A program made the translations under genes and the position numbers. Of a stretch of 64,000 nt of DNA, positions 27,377-37,373 are shown piece after piece; within the stretch, counting starts at the first letter, position 1; each line of letters starts with the position of its first letter. The stretch covers positions 62,001 through 126,000 of the forward strand of contig CAYPWL010000004.1 of the NCBI GenBank assembly GCA_964414425.1, in the 5' to 3' direction. Below the pieces are notes generated by a model, which had not been told where the DNA came from, did not search any database, and saw only the letters and a list, made by a program, of their open reading frames with translations. The DNA is from GYS-P2D sp964414425. GTDB taxonomy: Bacteria > Bacteroidota > Bacteroidia > Chitinophagales > Saprospiraceae.

Positions 27377-27763
27377 TTAACGTTTAGAGAACTGGAAGCT
27401 CTTACGAGCCTTAGGCTTACCAAATTTCTTTCTTTCCACAACTCTTGCATCTCTCCTCAGATACTTGTGCTCTTTGAGCGATGTTCTGATGTCTTCATTA
27501 AACTCTACAAGAGCTCTTGATATAGCTAGTCTGATTGCCTCAGCTTGACCTTTGAAGCCACCACCTTTGACATTTACTTTAATATCATAAGTCGTTGTTG
27601 CTCCAGCGATCTTAAGTGGATTCTCAATGTTATACTGCATGTATGGCATTGGGAAGTACTCCTTATAGTCCTTACCGTTAACAGTGATTTTACCACTGCC
27701 GGCAGAAAAGTAAGCTCTTGCAACAGATGCCTTTCTCCTTCCTATTTTATTTATAGTCTCCAT
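27377..27763 (-). CDS. rpsI: 30S ribosomal protein S9
   Basis: 128 residues with the opening NKIGRRKASVARAYF, the GGGFKGQAEAIRLAISRAL motif and the C-terminal KKFGKPKARKSFQFSKR whose last basic residues reach the P site. It lies 5 bp after rplM. Confidence 0.98.
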   Translation of the reverse strand: METINKIGRRKASVARAYFSAGSGKITVNGKDYKEYFPMPYMQYNIENPLKIAGATTTYDIKVNVKGGGFKGQAEAIRLAISRALVEFNEDIRTSLKEHKYLRRDARVVERKKFGKPKARKSFQFSKR

Positions 27764-27768
27764 ATGAT

Positions 27769-28215
27769 TTAAATGCTTAATGATTTAGGTTGCTGAGCGC
27801 TATGCGGATGCTCAGCTCCAGCGTACACAAATAGTTTTCTGAATACAGCTCTGCCCAATCTGTTTTTCGGCAACATACCTTTTACGGCCTTCTCGACGAT
27901 GGCCTCTGGTTTCTTAGCCAACATTTCCTCTGCAGTACGGCTCTTAAGACCTCCTGGATAACCTGAGTATCTTAAGTACTCCTTCGCTCTCCATTTGTTA
28001 CCACTAAACTTAACCTTGTCAGCGTTAACTACGATGACATAATCTCCACCATCAATGTGCGGAGTGAAGTTAGGCTTGTGCTTACCTCTTAATACGGTAG
28101 CGATCTTAGTACATAGACGGCCCACAGTCTGACCCTCGGCATCAACGATGTGCCAGTCTCTCTGGACATCTTCATTTCGGAGGGATTGCGTTTTGTAACC
28201 TTGTATCTTACTCAC
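27769..28215 (-). CDS. rplM: 50S ribosomal protein L13
   Basis: 148 residues with the motifs [39 protein letters not shown] and [16 protein letters not shown]. The start codon is GTG at 28215; no in-frame ATG lies nearby upstream. First gene of the ribosomal operon, preceded by a textbook Bacteroidota promoter at 28247-28277. Confidence 0.97.
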   Translation of the reverse strand: MSKIQGYKTQSLRNEDVQRDWHIVDAEGQTVGRLCTKIATVLRGKHKPNFTPHIDGGDYVIVVNADKVKFSGNKWRAKEYLRYSGYPGGLKSRTAEEMLAKKPEAIVEKAVKGMLPKNRLGRAVFRKLFVYAGAEHPHSAQQPKSLSI

Positions 28216-28246
28216 AATATGTAATTATGTGTTTCTTAAAGAGCCG

Positions 28247-28277
28247 CAAAAGTACAGCCTCATGATAGATATAACAA
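28247..28277 (-). promoter_or_regulatory. Promoter of the rplM-rpsI-rpsB-tsf operon
   Basis: On the minus strand: TTG (plus 28275-28277), exactly 20 nt, TACTTTTG (plus 28247-28254), a perfect TAnnTTTG. The GTG start of rplM lies about 31 bp downstream. The clearest promoter in the window. Confidence 0.7.
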
Positions 28278-28496
28278 GGAATTAGGGGAATCTTTTTAAC
28301 AAGTGTGATTATAACTGATTGATAATCAGTAAAAAAATCGCACATATTTTATAAAGCTATGGTATAATGTAGTCATATGACGAGTCAAAAAGAGATTTTT
28401 GATTGACGTCAGTTCAGCAAATGGGCTTAAGCTGTACCATTCTCTTTGGTGCTAATGTCTATTTTAGAAGCATTATCAATACGCTAACATACATTT

Positions 28497-29171
28497 ATGC
28501 TATACCGATATCTGATCCTCCTTCTCATATTTCCTTGTTTATCCATTGCTCAAAACCCAGATCGGTTTGCGGCGGAGTATAAGGTGTTCCATAAACAAGA
28601 TAGTACTGCCCTTGCTCAAGGATATGATCTTACAATTGACAATTTATTTGTTGGTTCATCGAGTGTTCGATTTTGGTTAAGCCTATCTGACGACTATCCA
28701 GATGCTGATCTCGTGAACAGAGGATTTGGTGGATCTCATATGAGTGACTTGTGGGAGAAGAGAGAAGAGCTAATCTACAAGTATGATCCCCAAAGGATAT
28801 TCATCTACGAGGGAGATAATGACATTGCTGATGGAGAGGAACCTTCAGCCATCATCTCTGAGACAGAAGCGCTCGTAGCCGATATCTTCCGTCATCTTCC
28901 TAATAGTCAGATCTATTTTATATCTCCTAAACCAAGTGTGGCGAGATGGTCATTTGCACCGCAGTATCGTGATCTCAATAATCGATTACAGCAACTGGCG
29001 TCGTCTCATGATCAGGTGCATTACATCGATGTCTGGTCTCCAATGTTATCAACTGATGGAGAGGTCATGACCGATATCTTCATCCAAGATCAGTTGCATA
29101 TGAATACCAAAGGCTACGATATCTGGCGCAGAGTAGTGGCTCCATATGTGTTGAATATGTCCTCCAAATAG
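28497..29171 (+). CDS. Exported SGNH/GDSL-family hydrolase
   Basis: 224 residues with a signal peptide (LYRYLILLLIFPCLSIAQ). Block I is FVGSSSVRFW with the nucleophilic serine, block II NRGFGGSHM with the glycine, block III EGDNDI with the asparagine, block V DQLHMNTKGYDIW with the Asp-His pair. This is the subgroup that often removes acetyl groups or platelet-activating-factor-like esters; here probably a periplasmic carbohydrate esterase or lipase. Single-gene unit. Confidence 0.9.
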   Translation: MLYRYLILLLIFPCLSIAQNPDRFAAEYKVFHKQDSTALAQGYDLTIDNLFVGSSSVRFWLSLSDDYPDADLVNRGFGGSHMSDLWEKREELIYKYDPQRIFIYEGDNDIADGEEPSAIISETEALVADIFRHLPNSQIYFISPKPSVARWSFAPQYRDLNNRLQQLASSHDQVHYIDVWSPMLSTDGEVMTDIFIQDQLHMNTKGYDIWRRVVAPYVLNMSSK

Positions 29172-29188
29172 AAGCTCAACTATTGCAA

Positions 29189-29220
29189 ACAAAGGTGTTG
29201 ATGCATCAACACCTTTGTTC
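29189..29220. terminator. Perfect 32-bp palindrome, possible terminator
   Basis: aacaaaggtgttgatg (29189-29204) is the exact inverse complement of 29205-29220. It lies 18 bp after the SGNH hydrolase stop, where a terminator is expected, but the run after it is only ttcc. It could also be a binding site for a dimeric protein. Confidence 0.5.
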
Positions 29221-29313
29221 CGTGTGCTTGATCTGTTAAGATAATTGGTTGATTAGTAATATGTTAACGCTCATCATAAGTTCGTTGATGTGTCAACTAT
29301 CAATAAGTCTGGC

Positions 29314-30645
29314 TTACATGAACTGATTAATGATGTTTTCAAACAACTCCTGCTTTCCACTGATTTGTTTAGGCTCTCTAGAGCGAGCAGCATAGTTATA
29401 AAGGTCGCTTAGGCTAAGCTGTCCAGCTTTGAATTTTTTTCCTTCACCGCTATCATATGAGGCATATCGGTCAGCACGGAGTTGATCATAGTCCGACTGT
29501 TCTTTGATGCGATCAGCAATGAGCAGGGCTCTAGCAAACGCATCCATTCCTCCAATGTGTGCATAAAACAAATCGGCAAAATCTGTCGAGTTGCGACGGG
29601 TCTTCGCATCGAAGTTGATTCCTCCACCTCCCTGAAAGCCACCTGCATCCAAGAAGACAAGCATCATCTCTGTAAGCTCATATAGATCAACTGGAAATTG
29701 ATCGGTGTCCCATCCATTTTGGTAATCTCCACGGTTGGCATCCATGCTACCCAATAAGCCAGCATTAGCCGCAACTTGCATCTCGTGTGCCATGGTATGA
29801 TTAGCCAATGTAGCATGGTTGACTTCTAGGTTTAATTTGAAGTCATCCATTAGATCGTATTCTCTAAGGAATCCTATGACGGTAGCTGCGTCATAGTCAT
29901 ATTGATGTTTAGATGGTTCTGCTGGCTTAGGTTCAATTAAGAAGTCTCCAGTAAATCCCTGTGACCGAGCATAGTCTTTGGCCAGATGAAAGAACTGAGC
30001 AATCTGATCAAGCTCTTTTTTCATATCAGTATTGAGCAGAGACATATAGCCCTCTCGACCTCCCCAGAAAACATAATTTTCACCGCCTAATTTGATCGTT
30101 GCGTCAATTGCATTTTTGACTTGCGCACCCGCATAAGCTAAAGTGTTGAAGTCAGGATTAGTGGCGGCACCATTCATATATCGTGGGTGACTGAAGAGGT
30201 TAGCAGTTCCCCAGAGCACCTTAATGTCGGTACCGCTCATTTTTTCTTGTGCATAATCAGTTATAGCCTCTAAGCGCTTTTCGAATACGGCAAGCGGAGC
30301 GTCATCGATTAAGTCCACATCATGAAAGCAGAAGTAATTAACGCCCAGTTTGCTCAAAAACTCAAATGCCGCATCCATCTTATCCTTTGCATTTTGGATA
30401 GGATCATCTGCGGTATTCCAAGGATAGATCTTAGTCGGTGATCCAAATGGATCTCCGCCATCGTTACAGAAGCTATGCCAATAGGCGATGGCAAACTTGA
30501 AGTGTTCTGCCATAGATTTTCCTCCGACGACCTGAGCGGCGTCGTAATATTTAAATGCAAGAGGGTTACGGGATTCTTTGCCCTCAAAAGGGATCTCGCC
30601 GATCCCTGTGAAATATTCTTTATCTCCTAGTATGACTCGTGACAT
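29314..30645 (-). CDS. xylA: Xylose isomerase
   Basis: 443 residues, normal length for the class II enzyme that interconverts D-xylose and D-xylulose (and glucose and fructose). Catalytic His/Asp in FCFHDVDL near residue 100, metal ligands in [26 protein letters not shown] and [18 protein letters not shown]. No xylulokinase, transporter or regulator lies nearby, so it is a stand-alone gene here. Confidence 0.97.
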   Translation of the reverse strand: MSRVILGDKEYFTGIGEIPFEGKESRNPLAFKYYDAAQVVGGKSMAEHFKFAIAYWHSFCNDGGDPFGSPTKIYPWNTADDPIQNAKDKMDAAFEFLSKLGVNYFCFHDVDLIDDAPLAVFEKRLEAITDYAQEKMSGTDIKVLWGTANLFSHPRYMNGAATNPDFNTLAYAGAQVKNAIDATIKLGGENYVFWGGREGYMSLLNTDMKKELDQIAQFFHLAKDYARSQGFTGDFLIEPKPAEPSKHQYDYDAATVIGFLREYDLMDDFKLNLEVNHATLANHTMAHEMQVAANAGLLGSMDANRGDYQNGWDTDQFPVDLYELTEMMLVFLDAGGFQGGGGINFDAKTRRNSTDFADLFYAHIGGMDAFARALLIADRIKEQSDYDQLRADRYASYDSGEGKKFKAGQLSLSDLYNYAARSREPKQISGKQELFENIINQFM

Positions 30646-30708
30646 ATGTATAGATTGTTTTTAAGCGACGTGAAGATATTACAACAGAATAATTTAGCTA
30701 AGGATTTT

Positions 30709-31860
30709 CTAATTATCCCCACATACGGAGGCAATATGATTAAAAGCATCTTCATAGCCGAGGCGAGCTGCCTGTCTCATGTCTTTGCATGCTGCAGCAT
30801 GTTGTTTGATAGCAATAGCTGCTGTAGCACGGTTATAGAAAGCCGTTGCCATCTGAGGTTTATACTTGATCACTGTACTAAAGTCATTGATAGCCTGGTC
30901 ATATTCTTCTAACTGTAGATAAGACAACCCTCTATTGAGGTGTAGTGTCGCATCTTCAGGAGCCTTTGAGATCAGCTGGTCATAACTTTGAGCAGCAGTT
31001 TCATAGTCTTTAAGCTTAAAACTTGTGAAGGCCAGATTTTTCAAAGTTGGTGAATGGTCAGACTTTCGCGAAATCGCTTGTTTGAAGTTGTTATGCGCTT
31101 CGTCGACTTGTTCCATCTTGAGATAGCTATATCCTAAGAGATAGTAGACTTCATAATCATCTTCTGGGACATACTTAGCGGCTACGTTAAGTGCCTTTAT
31201 ACCGTGAGCGTAATTTTCTCTTTTTACTAAGGACTTGCCTAATTCTTTAGCAGTAACCTCTGGCTTATATCCTTCATTGACGAGGAGTTGATAGTCGTCA
31301 GATGATGCGTCGTGATCATCGAGCTTAGCATAGCATATTGCACGATTATAGATTACGGACAGATCTTCTGGTTTATGCTCAAAAGCGGTAGTAAAGTCAG
31401 CAACGGCATTTTTGTACTTTGACTCCTTCATGAAGGCAATGCCACGATTTTTATATACATCTGTTAGTTCGGGGTCTATTGAAAGGGCCTTGTTGTATGC
31501 AAATATGGCTGCAGGGTATTTCTTGGTCTGTAGGTTAGCATAACCCAAATAGTAGTATGCTAAGGCGTGATCTGGATCTATGGTCGTAACTTTTTTAAAG
31601 TCAGCAATGGCGGACGAATACTTTCTGAGCTTTAGATAACTCTTCCCACGATTGTAATATGCTTTTTGATATTGAGGTTCAGCTTCAATGGCATCATTAA
31701 AGTGATCTATAGCCGCTTGTGTATCATTTTGCTTGATGGCTAATACAGCATCATTGTAGTGAGTTGCCGCTTCACGGCTGACTTGGCCAAAGAGGGTGGT
31801 ACTATCAGTTATTAGTCCAAAACAGAACACAGCAATTATTGCAGGCGTTTTCACATTCAT
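30709..31860 (-). CDS. Exported tetratricopeptide-repeat protein
   Basis: About 383 residues. Signal peptide (VKTPAIIAVFCFGLITDSTTLFGQ), then about ten TPR units with the usual pattern: YNDAVLAIKQNDTQAAIDHF, AYYNRGKSYLKLRKYSSAI, and so on to the C-terminal CKDMRQAARLGYEDA. No catalytic domain. Periplasmic TPR proteins act as scaffolds for envelope complexes; the partner is unknown. Divergent from the IPP isomerase gene. Confidence 0.85.
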   Translation of the reverse strand: MNVKTPAIIAVFCFGLITDSTTLFGQVSREAATHYNDAVLAIKQNDTQAAIDHFNDAIEAEPQYQKAYYNRGKSYLKLRKYSSAIADFKKVTTIDPDHALAYYYLGYANLQTKKYPAAIFAYNKALSIDPELTDVYKNRGIAFMKESKYKNAVADFTTAFEHKPEDLSVIYNRAICYAKLDDHDASSDDYQLLVNEGYKPEVTAKELGKSLVKRENYAHGIKALNVAAKYVPEDDYEVYYLLGYSYLKMEQVDEAHNNFKQAISRKSDHSPTLKNLAFTSFKLKDYETAAQSYDQLISKAPEDATLHLNRGLSYLQLEEYDQAINDFSTVIKYKPQMATAFYNRATAAIAIKQHAAACKDMRQAARLGYEDAFNHIASVCGDN

Positions 31861-31946
31861 CATAGTTATTGCGGATTAGAAGCGGTAAGGAAACGCTTGA
31901 TTTTTAAGAGTTAGTACATTTACAATTATAAGACGGAGTTAAAACA

Positions 31947-32960
31947 TTGGATTTGACTGAAGAAAGCGATCGTAAAAAAGACCATATTGACCTGGCAACA
32001 GCATCAGCTACCCTTGCATCCACCAAGGACGACAGATTCTATTATGAGCCGATGCTAAGCGGTCATCCCTCAGCAGATACAGATACAGCTGTCGAGTTTT
32101 TGAATAAGAATTTTGTGGCACCGATATGGGTATCTTCCATGACAGGCGGCACCGGCATAGCCAAAATCATTAATGAAAATCTGGCGAGAGCCTGTAAGGA
32201 TTTTGGTCTCGGGATGGGTCTTGGCTCTTGTCGTAAGCTCTTGCGTAGTGATGATGATTTCGGAGATTTTGATGTGCGACAGTATATCGGGAATCAACCA
32301 CTCTATGCTAATCTAGGCATTGCCCAATTGAGCGCTTTAATTCAAAAGAAAGACCTTGATCCGGTGCATCGTATGATGGACAAGCTCTCAGTAGATGGTC
32401 TAATCATCCATGTTAATCCGACTCAAGAGTGGTTACAGCCTGAGGGAGATATCCTCTCTGGTCCAACCCCAATACAAGTTATTGCCGAGACTATAGAAAT
32501 CTTAAATAGCAAGATCATCGTCAAAGAAGTAGGACAAGGTATCGGTCCAAAGAGCCTACTGGCGCTGATGAAGTTACCACTGGCGGCGATTGAGTTTGCT
32601 GCCTATGGCGGAACCAACTTTGCCAAGCTGGAAAACCTCCGTGATCCGCGCACCCAGATAATAGACCCCATCTGCTATGTCGGTCATGACCCTGATGAAA
32701 TGATTGATATGGTACATTACATACTTGATGAACATATGGGTGATGTAAGATGCAAGCAGTTTATCATATCAGGAGGAGTGAAAGATTATCTTGACGGATA
32801 CTTTTATAATCAACGGTTGAGGTGTAATAGTATCTATGGCCAAGCGGCGGGATTCTTAAAGCATGCCCATGGTTCTTATGATGACTTGGCGTATCATATA
32901 GATCAGCAGGTGAAAGGCTATCAATTTGCACAGAGCTATCTAAGCATCAAACAGGCGTAA
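31947..32960 (+). CDS. fni: Type 2 isopentenyl-diphosphate delta-isomerase
   Basis: 337 residues. FMN-dependent isomerase of isopentenyl and dimethylallyl diphosphate. Signatures: DRKKDHIDLA near the N-terminus, SSMTGGTG, LGMGLGSCRKLL, the catalytic Gln/Glu in HVNPTQEWLQPEGD, VKEVGQGIG and FAAYGGTNFAKLE. The start is a TTG at 31947; an in-frame stop lies 16 bp upstream and the first ATG would remove the conserved KKDHI motif. It is followed at once by HMG-CoA reductase (1 bp gap), placing both in the mevalonate route. Confidence 0.95.
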   Translation: MDLTEESDRKKDHIDLATASATLASTKDDRFYYEPMLSGHPSADTDTAVEFLNKNFVAPIWVSSMTGGTGIAKIINENLARACKDFGLGMGLGSCRKLLRSDDDFGDFDVRQYIGNQPLYANLGIAQLSALIQKKDLDPVHRMMDKLSVDGLIIHVNPTQEWLQPEGDILSGPTPIQVIAETIEILNSKIIVKEVGQGIGPKSLLALMKLPLAAIEFAAYGGTNFAKLENLRDPRTQIIDPICYVGHDPDEMIDMVHYILDEHMGDVRCKQFIISGGVKDYLDGYFYNQRLRCNSIYGQAAGFLKHAHGSYDDLAYHIDQQVKGYQFAQSYLSIKQA

Positions 32961-32961
32961 A

Positions 32962-34287
32962 ATGGAAGAGAGAAAGACGATATCGGGCTTTTCCAAGTTG
33001 AATAAGCTAGGCAAGATCAAATGGATTGTAGAGACCTTCTTCAAAGATCCAGAGGTGGTCATGCGAGAACTCAAGAGTTACTGGCTCAAAAATGAGGAAC
33101 AGCAAAAAATCCTCGATGGATTCAGTGAGAATACGATTTCTGTATTTCCGATGCCCTTTAGCGTTGCGCCCAATTTTGTAATTAATGGACGGGACTATTG
33201 TGTTCCAATGGTGATTGAGGAGAGTTCCGTAGTAGCAGCCGCATCGAGTGCTGCCAAGTACTGGATGTCTCGAGGAGGATTTACTGCCAAGGTGATTGAT
33301 GTAATCAAGTTGGGTCAATTACATTTTAATTTCAGCGGAACTGCCGATCGTATCGCACTTATCTTAAGTAAGTACGAGACATATTTTAGGAAGAAGCTCA
33401 AGCCTTATACACAGAATATGGAGGCTCGTGGAGGAGGAATCTTAGGCTTTGAGCTTAAGACCTTTGAGGAGGAGCCAGGCTACTATCAGATCATGGTGTC
33501 ATTTGACACACGAGACTCTATGGGTGCCAACTTTATCAATACTATACTTGAAGAGTTGGCTTTGCTGCTCGAAGCCAAAATCAAAGATGAATATGCAGGA
33601 TTGTATGAGTATAACACCATCATGTGTATCCTGTCTAATTATACCCCAGATTGTGTGGTTGAGGCATCTGTCTCATGCCCTGTAACCGAGCTATCCTCAA
33701 TTGCAGGGGGGATCACTCCTGCAGAGTTTGCGGACAAGTTTGCCCAGGCTATCCGTATAGCAGAAATAGATCTTTATCGGGCTACTACCCACAATAAGGG
33801 CATATTCAATGGGATAGATTCCGTCGTTATTGCTACGGGTAATGACTTTAGGGCTGTAGAGTCTGCAGGGCATACGTACGCCTCAAGGGATGGTCAGTAT
33901 CGCTCTCTATCTCACTGTAGTGTCGAGGATGGGATATTTACATTTTGGCTTAGGGTTCCATTAGCGCTTGGGACAGTAGGAGGGTTGACTAAGTTACATC
34001 CGGTCGCTAAGCGCAGCTTGGAGTTATTAGGCAATCCCAATGCTGCAGAGTTAATGGAGATTGTTGCTTGTGTAGGCTTAGCGCAAAACTTTGGAGCAGT
34101 AAGATCGCTCGTCACAACGGGTATCCAACGAGGTCATATGAAGATGCATCTGTCCAATGTACTGAATCAACTTAAAGCGACAGAACAAGAGTTTAAATTG
34201 GCGGTCGAGCACTTCAGCAATGAGATTGTCTCTCATCGATCAGTAAAAGACTTTATCGAAGCACTGAGAGTAACAAAACTCGATTAA
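32962..34287 (+). CDS. mvaA: Hydroxymethylglutaryl-CoA reductase, class II type
   Basis: 441 residues. Catalyses interconversion of HMG-CoA and mevalonate. Catalytic Glu in ENTISVFPMPFSVAPNF, IEESSVVAAASSAAKYW, catalytic Lys in THNKGIFNGIDSV, catalytic Asp in ATGNDFRAVE and catalytic His in TTGIQRGHMKMH. Class II enzymes are often called degradative, but in Bacteroidota with IPP isomerase beside them they feed isoprenoid synthesis. Overlaps nothing; 1 bp after fni, so one transcript. Confidence 0.95.
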   Translation: MEERKTISGFSKLNKLGKIKWIVETFFKDPEVVMRELKSYWLKNEEQQKILDGFSENTISVFPMPFSVAPNFVINGRDYCVPMVIEESSVVAAASSAAKYWMSRGGFTAKVIDVIKLGQLHFNFSGTADRIALILSKYETYFRKKLKPYTQNMEARGGGILGFELKTFEEEPGYYQIMVSFDTRDSMGANFINTILEELALLLEAKIKDEYAGLYEYNTIMCILSNYTPDCVVEASVSCPVTELSSIAGGITPAEFADKFAQAIRIAEIDLYRATTHNKGIFNGIDSVVIATGNDFRAVESAGHTYASRDGQYRSLSHCSVEDGIFTFWLRVPLALGTVGGLTKLHPVAKRSLELLGNPNAAELMEIVACVGLAQNFGAVRSLVTTGIQRGHMKMHLSNVLNQLKATEQEFKLAVEHFSNEIVSHRSVKDFIEALRVTKLD

Positions 34288-34363
34288 TCTCAAGACTATC
34301 GTCACTTTGGTTTCTGTAAATCAACTGTAAAGCTGATTACACTTCTGATGCGTCGGATCCCAG

Positions 34364-35287
34364 TTAGAACTTAAAACCAAGTGACAAGAAGAAGCCTAAA
34401 GTACGATCGTTATCATCGTTGAAGATAAATGACCGATCAGGATTTAGTTCCTGTAATGATACATCACCTTCGATGCGGGTAATATCGTTTAGACCATACT
34501 CCACTCTGAAAGCCGAGTAAAATCCTTTATTAAAATAGTATGCAAACCCAGCGATTAGACCGTAGTCTAAGGATCTGAATTTATCCTCGAACTGTTCTTC
34601 ATTTTCAAATAAATAGTACGCACCGATGGCTCCAGGTATATCCACATCTTGTCCCTCTACAATCAGTAGTCTTGGCACTAAGAGTGGATTAAATTCTCCT
34701 GGTCTATCGGAGTCAAAGTCAAAATCTAAACCTTGAGAAAAAACATGTGGGTTTTCGAGTAAATCTTGATCGCCACCAAAGTTTAGAGTCCCTGTAGCCA
34801 GAGGATTTAATAGTATGCCGATATATGCTCCAGCTATAGCTTCCCACTTATTGTTGATTCTAATATGTAAGGTCTGAGGTAGTTGAAGATATGCGAAGGT
34901 GTGCTTAAGATCTATGTCTGTCTGATCACGGAGGAAAAGCCAATCCTGCCGAGGAGCTGAGATATCAATGATATTAGTTCCTAAGATGAGTGGACGATAG
35001 AAGTTATATCCGTCAGGAGAGCTGAAGTTGTATCCAGATCCAGTTTGATTGTATAAAATCTCTGATCTGAGTCCGATAACATCATTAAAGTTCCATTGGA
35101 AGTTTAATCCAAAATGGAATCCTCCTGAGAGACTGAAAGACTCATTGGCATTTGCCTCAGAGGGACCGATAAAGGTTGATTGGCTCAGACCTGCTCGAAT
35201 TCCTATATTATAGTTTTGTCCGTAGGCTGTAGCCATTGCACAAATGAAGAGGCATACAAGAGACCACCGTGTTAGTGATTTAATCAT
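34364..35287 (-). CDS. Outer-membrane beta-barrel protein (PorT-like)
   Basis: 307 residues. Signal peptide (IKSLTRWSLVCLFICAMATAYGQ), then alternating strands of an eight- to ten-stranded barrel: NYNIGIRAGLSQSTFIG, the GFHFGLNFQWNF and GLRSEILYNQTGSGYNF hairpin, and a last strand LGFFLSLGFKF ending in phenylalanine. The early G-x-R-x-G-L-x-x-S pattern is that of PorT-family barrels. It is not evidence for secretion of other proteins. A perfect -7 word (TATCTTTG) lies at 35307-35314 on the minus strand. Confidence 0.8.
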   Translation of the reverse strand: MIKSLTRWSLVCLFICAMATAYGQNYNIGIRAGLSQSTFIGPSEANANESFSLSGGFHFGLNFQWNFNDVIGLRSEILYNQTGSGYNFSSPDGYNFYRPLILGTNIIDISAPRQDWLFLRDQTDIDLKHTFAYLQLPQTLHIRINNKWEAIAGAYIGILLNPLATGTLNFGGDQDLLENPHVFSQGLDFDFDSDRPGEFNPLLVPRLLIVEGQDVDIPGAIGAYYLFENEEQFEDKFRSLDYGLIAGFAYYFNKGFYSAFRVEYGLNDITRIEGDVSLQELNPDRSFIFNDDNDRTLGFFLSLGFKF

Positions 35288-35381
35288 AAGATCAGTAATA
35301 GTGGCGCAAAGATATACGACTATTTGTCATAAGCATATGACGCCAGAGAGCGAAGATGTCTTTAACAAAACAATAAAAGAA

Positions 35382-35993
35382 CTATCCCATCTCGGAGACC
35401 ACTTCCTTAACTTCAGGGACCATACGTCTTAGCATGCCTTCGATTCCTGACTTGAGAGTCACGGTAGAAGATGGACAACCACTGCAAGAGCCTTGTAAAA
35501 CGACGGTCACTATGCCTTGGTTGAAAGATTTAAACTCGATGTTTCCTCCATCCATTTCTACGGCTGGCTTAACATAGGTATCGATCAGCTCTTTAATTTT
35601 TACAACGAGCTCTGCTTCATCACCTGTATAGTCAGCACCGACACCCAATTCTGCTTCTCTTGCTTTCATTGCTTCTTCGAAGCCGTCTTTAAGGATAGCC
35701 TGGTCATTAGATACATAACCTTTGATAAACTCTTTGAGCTTGAGCATGACATCCTCCCAAGAGTAGTTAAACTCCTTAGTAATGGTAACGAAGTTGTTAC
35801 AGATATATACGCCTTTGACATATGGAAATGCAAACAGCTCTGTAGCAAGCGGGGACCACTCCTTAGCGAAATCCTCTTCTCTGAAATCTGCTGTTCCTTT
35901 GTAAATGATCTTGTTAGTAACAAACTTAAGCGACTCCGGGTTAGGTGTCTGCTCTGTGTATAACATTACGGGACTCTTAGTAGCTGCATCCAT
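35382..35993 (-). CDS. NifU/NfuA-like iron-sulfur carrier protein
   Basis: 203 residues. The N-terminal Nfu_N domain starts with LYTEQTPNPESLKFVTNK (about residues 10-95). The C-terminal NifU domain carries the cluster-binding CxxC in GSCSGCPSSTVTLKSGIE (about residue 168). It transfers Fe-S clusters to apoproteins. Cytosolic, 63 bp before the MscS gene, which it does not relate to functionally. Confidence 0.93.
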   Translation of the reverse strand: MDAATKSPVMLYTEQTPNPESLKFVTNKIIYKGTADFREEDFAKEWSPLATELFAFPYVKGVYICNNFVTITKEFNYSWEDVMLKLKEFIKGYVSNDQAILKDGFEEAMKAREAELGVGADYTGDEAELVVKIKELIDTYVKPAVEMDGGNIEFKSFNQGIVTVVLQGSCSGCPSSTVTLKSGIEGMLRRMVPEVKEVVSEMG

Positions 35994-36056
35994 AACTTAG
36001 GTGTTTATCTATTTTAAACGATGTCGATGTTAATAAGATCGCAAAGATCGATTATT

Positions 36057-37373
36057 TCACTTTAAGTTACCTGAATTCTTAATCCAGATATCTCTTTGCG
36101 GAAATGGTATCTCAATATTGTTTTCTACAAGACTGTCATGGATGGCATATCTCAAGTCGCTTCTAAGGTCACCGAGCAATATTGAAGATTTGGTAAAGGC
36201 GTATAATTCAAATACGAGAGCACTGTCTCCGAAGTCTTGAAATCGTACAAAAGGCTTCGGGTATTGAGGAATATCTTTGTGTGCTTCAGCTACCTCAAGT
36301 AAGATCTCTCTTACTTGTCTTGGATCACTGCCGTACGCCACGCCCACAGTCACCGAAAAACGGTTGCTTTTGTAAGTGTTTGATTTATTGGTTACTCGTT
36401 GATTAACCAACAGGGAGTTGGGGATGATCAGTAACTTATTATCTAGAGTTTCTATGGTAGAAGCCCTCAATCCTATGCGCTTCAGCGTACCTGATATGGT
36501 GTTCAACTCAAGAAAGTCACCAACCTTGACAGATCGTTCGAATAATAAAACAATACCACTGAAAAAATCACTGATCGTCTGTTGCAGAGCGATACCTATA
36601 CCGACTAACAATGCTGCAGCACCGGTCCAGACGAGTGTCATATTTACCCCGACGAACTGCAAGGCGAAGAGGATGCCAAAGAAATAAATCAGATAACTTA
36701 ATAACTGGTTGTAGGCATACTGCTTACCAGAGGCAACTTGCTTGTTTTGATAGAAATTGAAGATGAACATATTGGTCAGCAGCCATATGATCAATCGTGA
36801 GATAAGCAACACCAGAATCGCTACAACGATATTAGAAAGGCTAATATCAATAGTATGGTTATTAGCCCAGACAGTGTAAAATGTTATGTTGAGAAAATCA
36901 AAATTCTTAATGATCAGGTATATCGATAGCAGTATGATGATATACTGAGCAAGCTTGGAGCCGTTACGTTCTATCTTTCGTCTTGCTGTAGAGTTCTTAA
37001 TGACCTCCTCATCTATACGCTTGGATATGATACTATCTAATAGTCTTGATAGCACTACGATAAACAAGGCCATTAATATTCTAAAGACGCTTAAGCCAAA
37101 GAGCTTATCGGGTACGATCTCATAATCTAACCTGAGGATAAATACGCAGATGATGATCCATAATAACACACATAGTGCGATCAGTCGCCTCTTGTTAAGG
37201 GGTTCATCCGCTTGTAAAGCGTCATGCCGCAAGGTATAATCATGTAATCTGCGTTTTGAGAGTACATATACAACAGCCACGACCATGACAGCCAACAACA
37301 TCAGTACGATATCCGCAATAGAGATATAGAATGTACGGTATTCAAACAATTTAGTATTTACAAGTTCTATCAC
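36057..37373 (-). CDS. MscS-family mechanosensitive channel
   Basis: 438 residues. About five transmembrane helices (IADIVLMLLAVMVVAVVYVL onward), then the pore helix and beta domain of MscS: WTGAAALLVGIGIALQQTISDFFSGIVLLFE, followed by VGDFLELN and the C-terminal domain with DFGDSALVFELYAF. It releases osmolytes when membrane tension rises. The GTG start at 37373 overlaps the rsmG stop by 4 bp, so the two are translationally coupled. Confidence 0.92.
   Translation of the reverse strand: MIELVNTKLFEYRTFYISIADIVLMLLAVMVVAVVYVLSKRRLHDYTLRHDALQADEPLNKRRLIALCVLLWIIICVFILRLDYEIVPDKLFGLSVFRILMALFIVVLSRLLDSIISKRIDEEVIKNSTARRKIERNGSKLAQYIIILLSIYLIIKNFDFLNITFYTVWANNHTIDISLSNIVVAILVLLISRLIIWLLTNMFIFNFYQNKQVASGKQYAYNQLLSYLIYFFGILFALQFVGVNMTLVWTGAAALLVGIGIALQQTISDFFSGIVLLFERSVKVGDFLELNTISGTLKRIGLRASTIETLDNKLLIIPNSLLVNQRVTNKSNTYKSNRFSVTVGVAYGSDPRQVREILLEVAEAHKDIPQYPKPFVRFQDFGDSALVFELYAFTKSSILLGDLRSDLRYAIHDSLVENNIEIPFPQRDIWIKNSGNLK

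Noticed and set aside
35517..35963. Cysteine-rich plus-strand open frame inside the Nfu gene
   Set aside because: Shadow of the Nfu gene; its phenylalanine and cysteine runs come from complementary codons.
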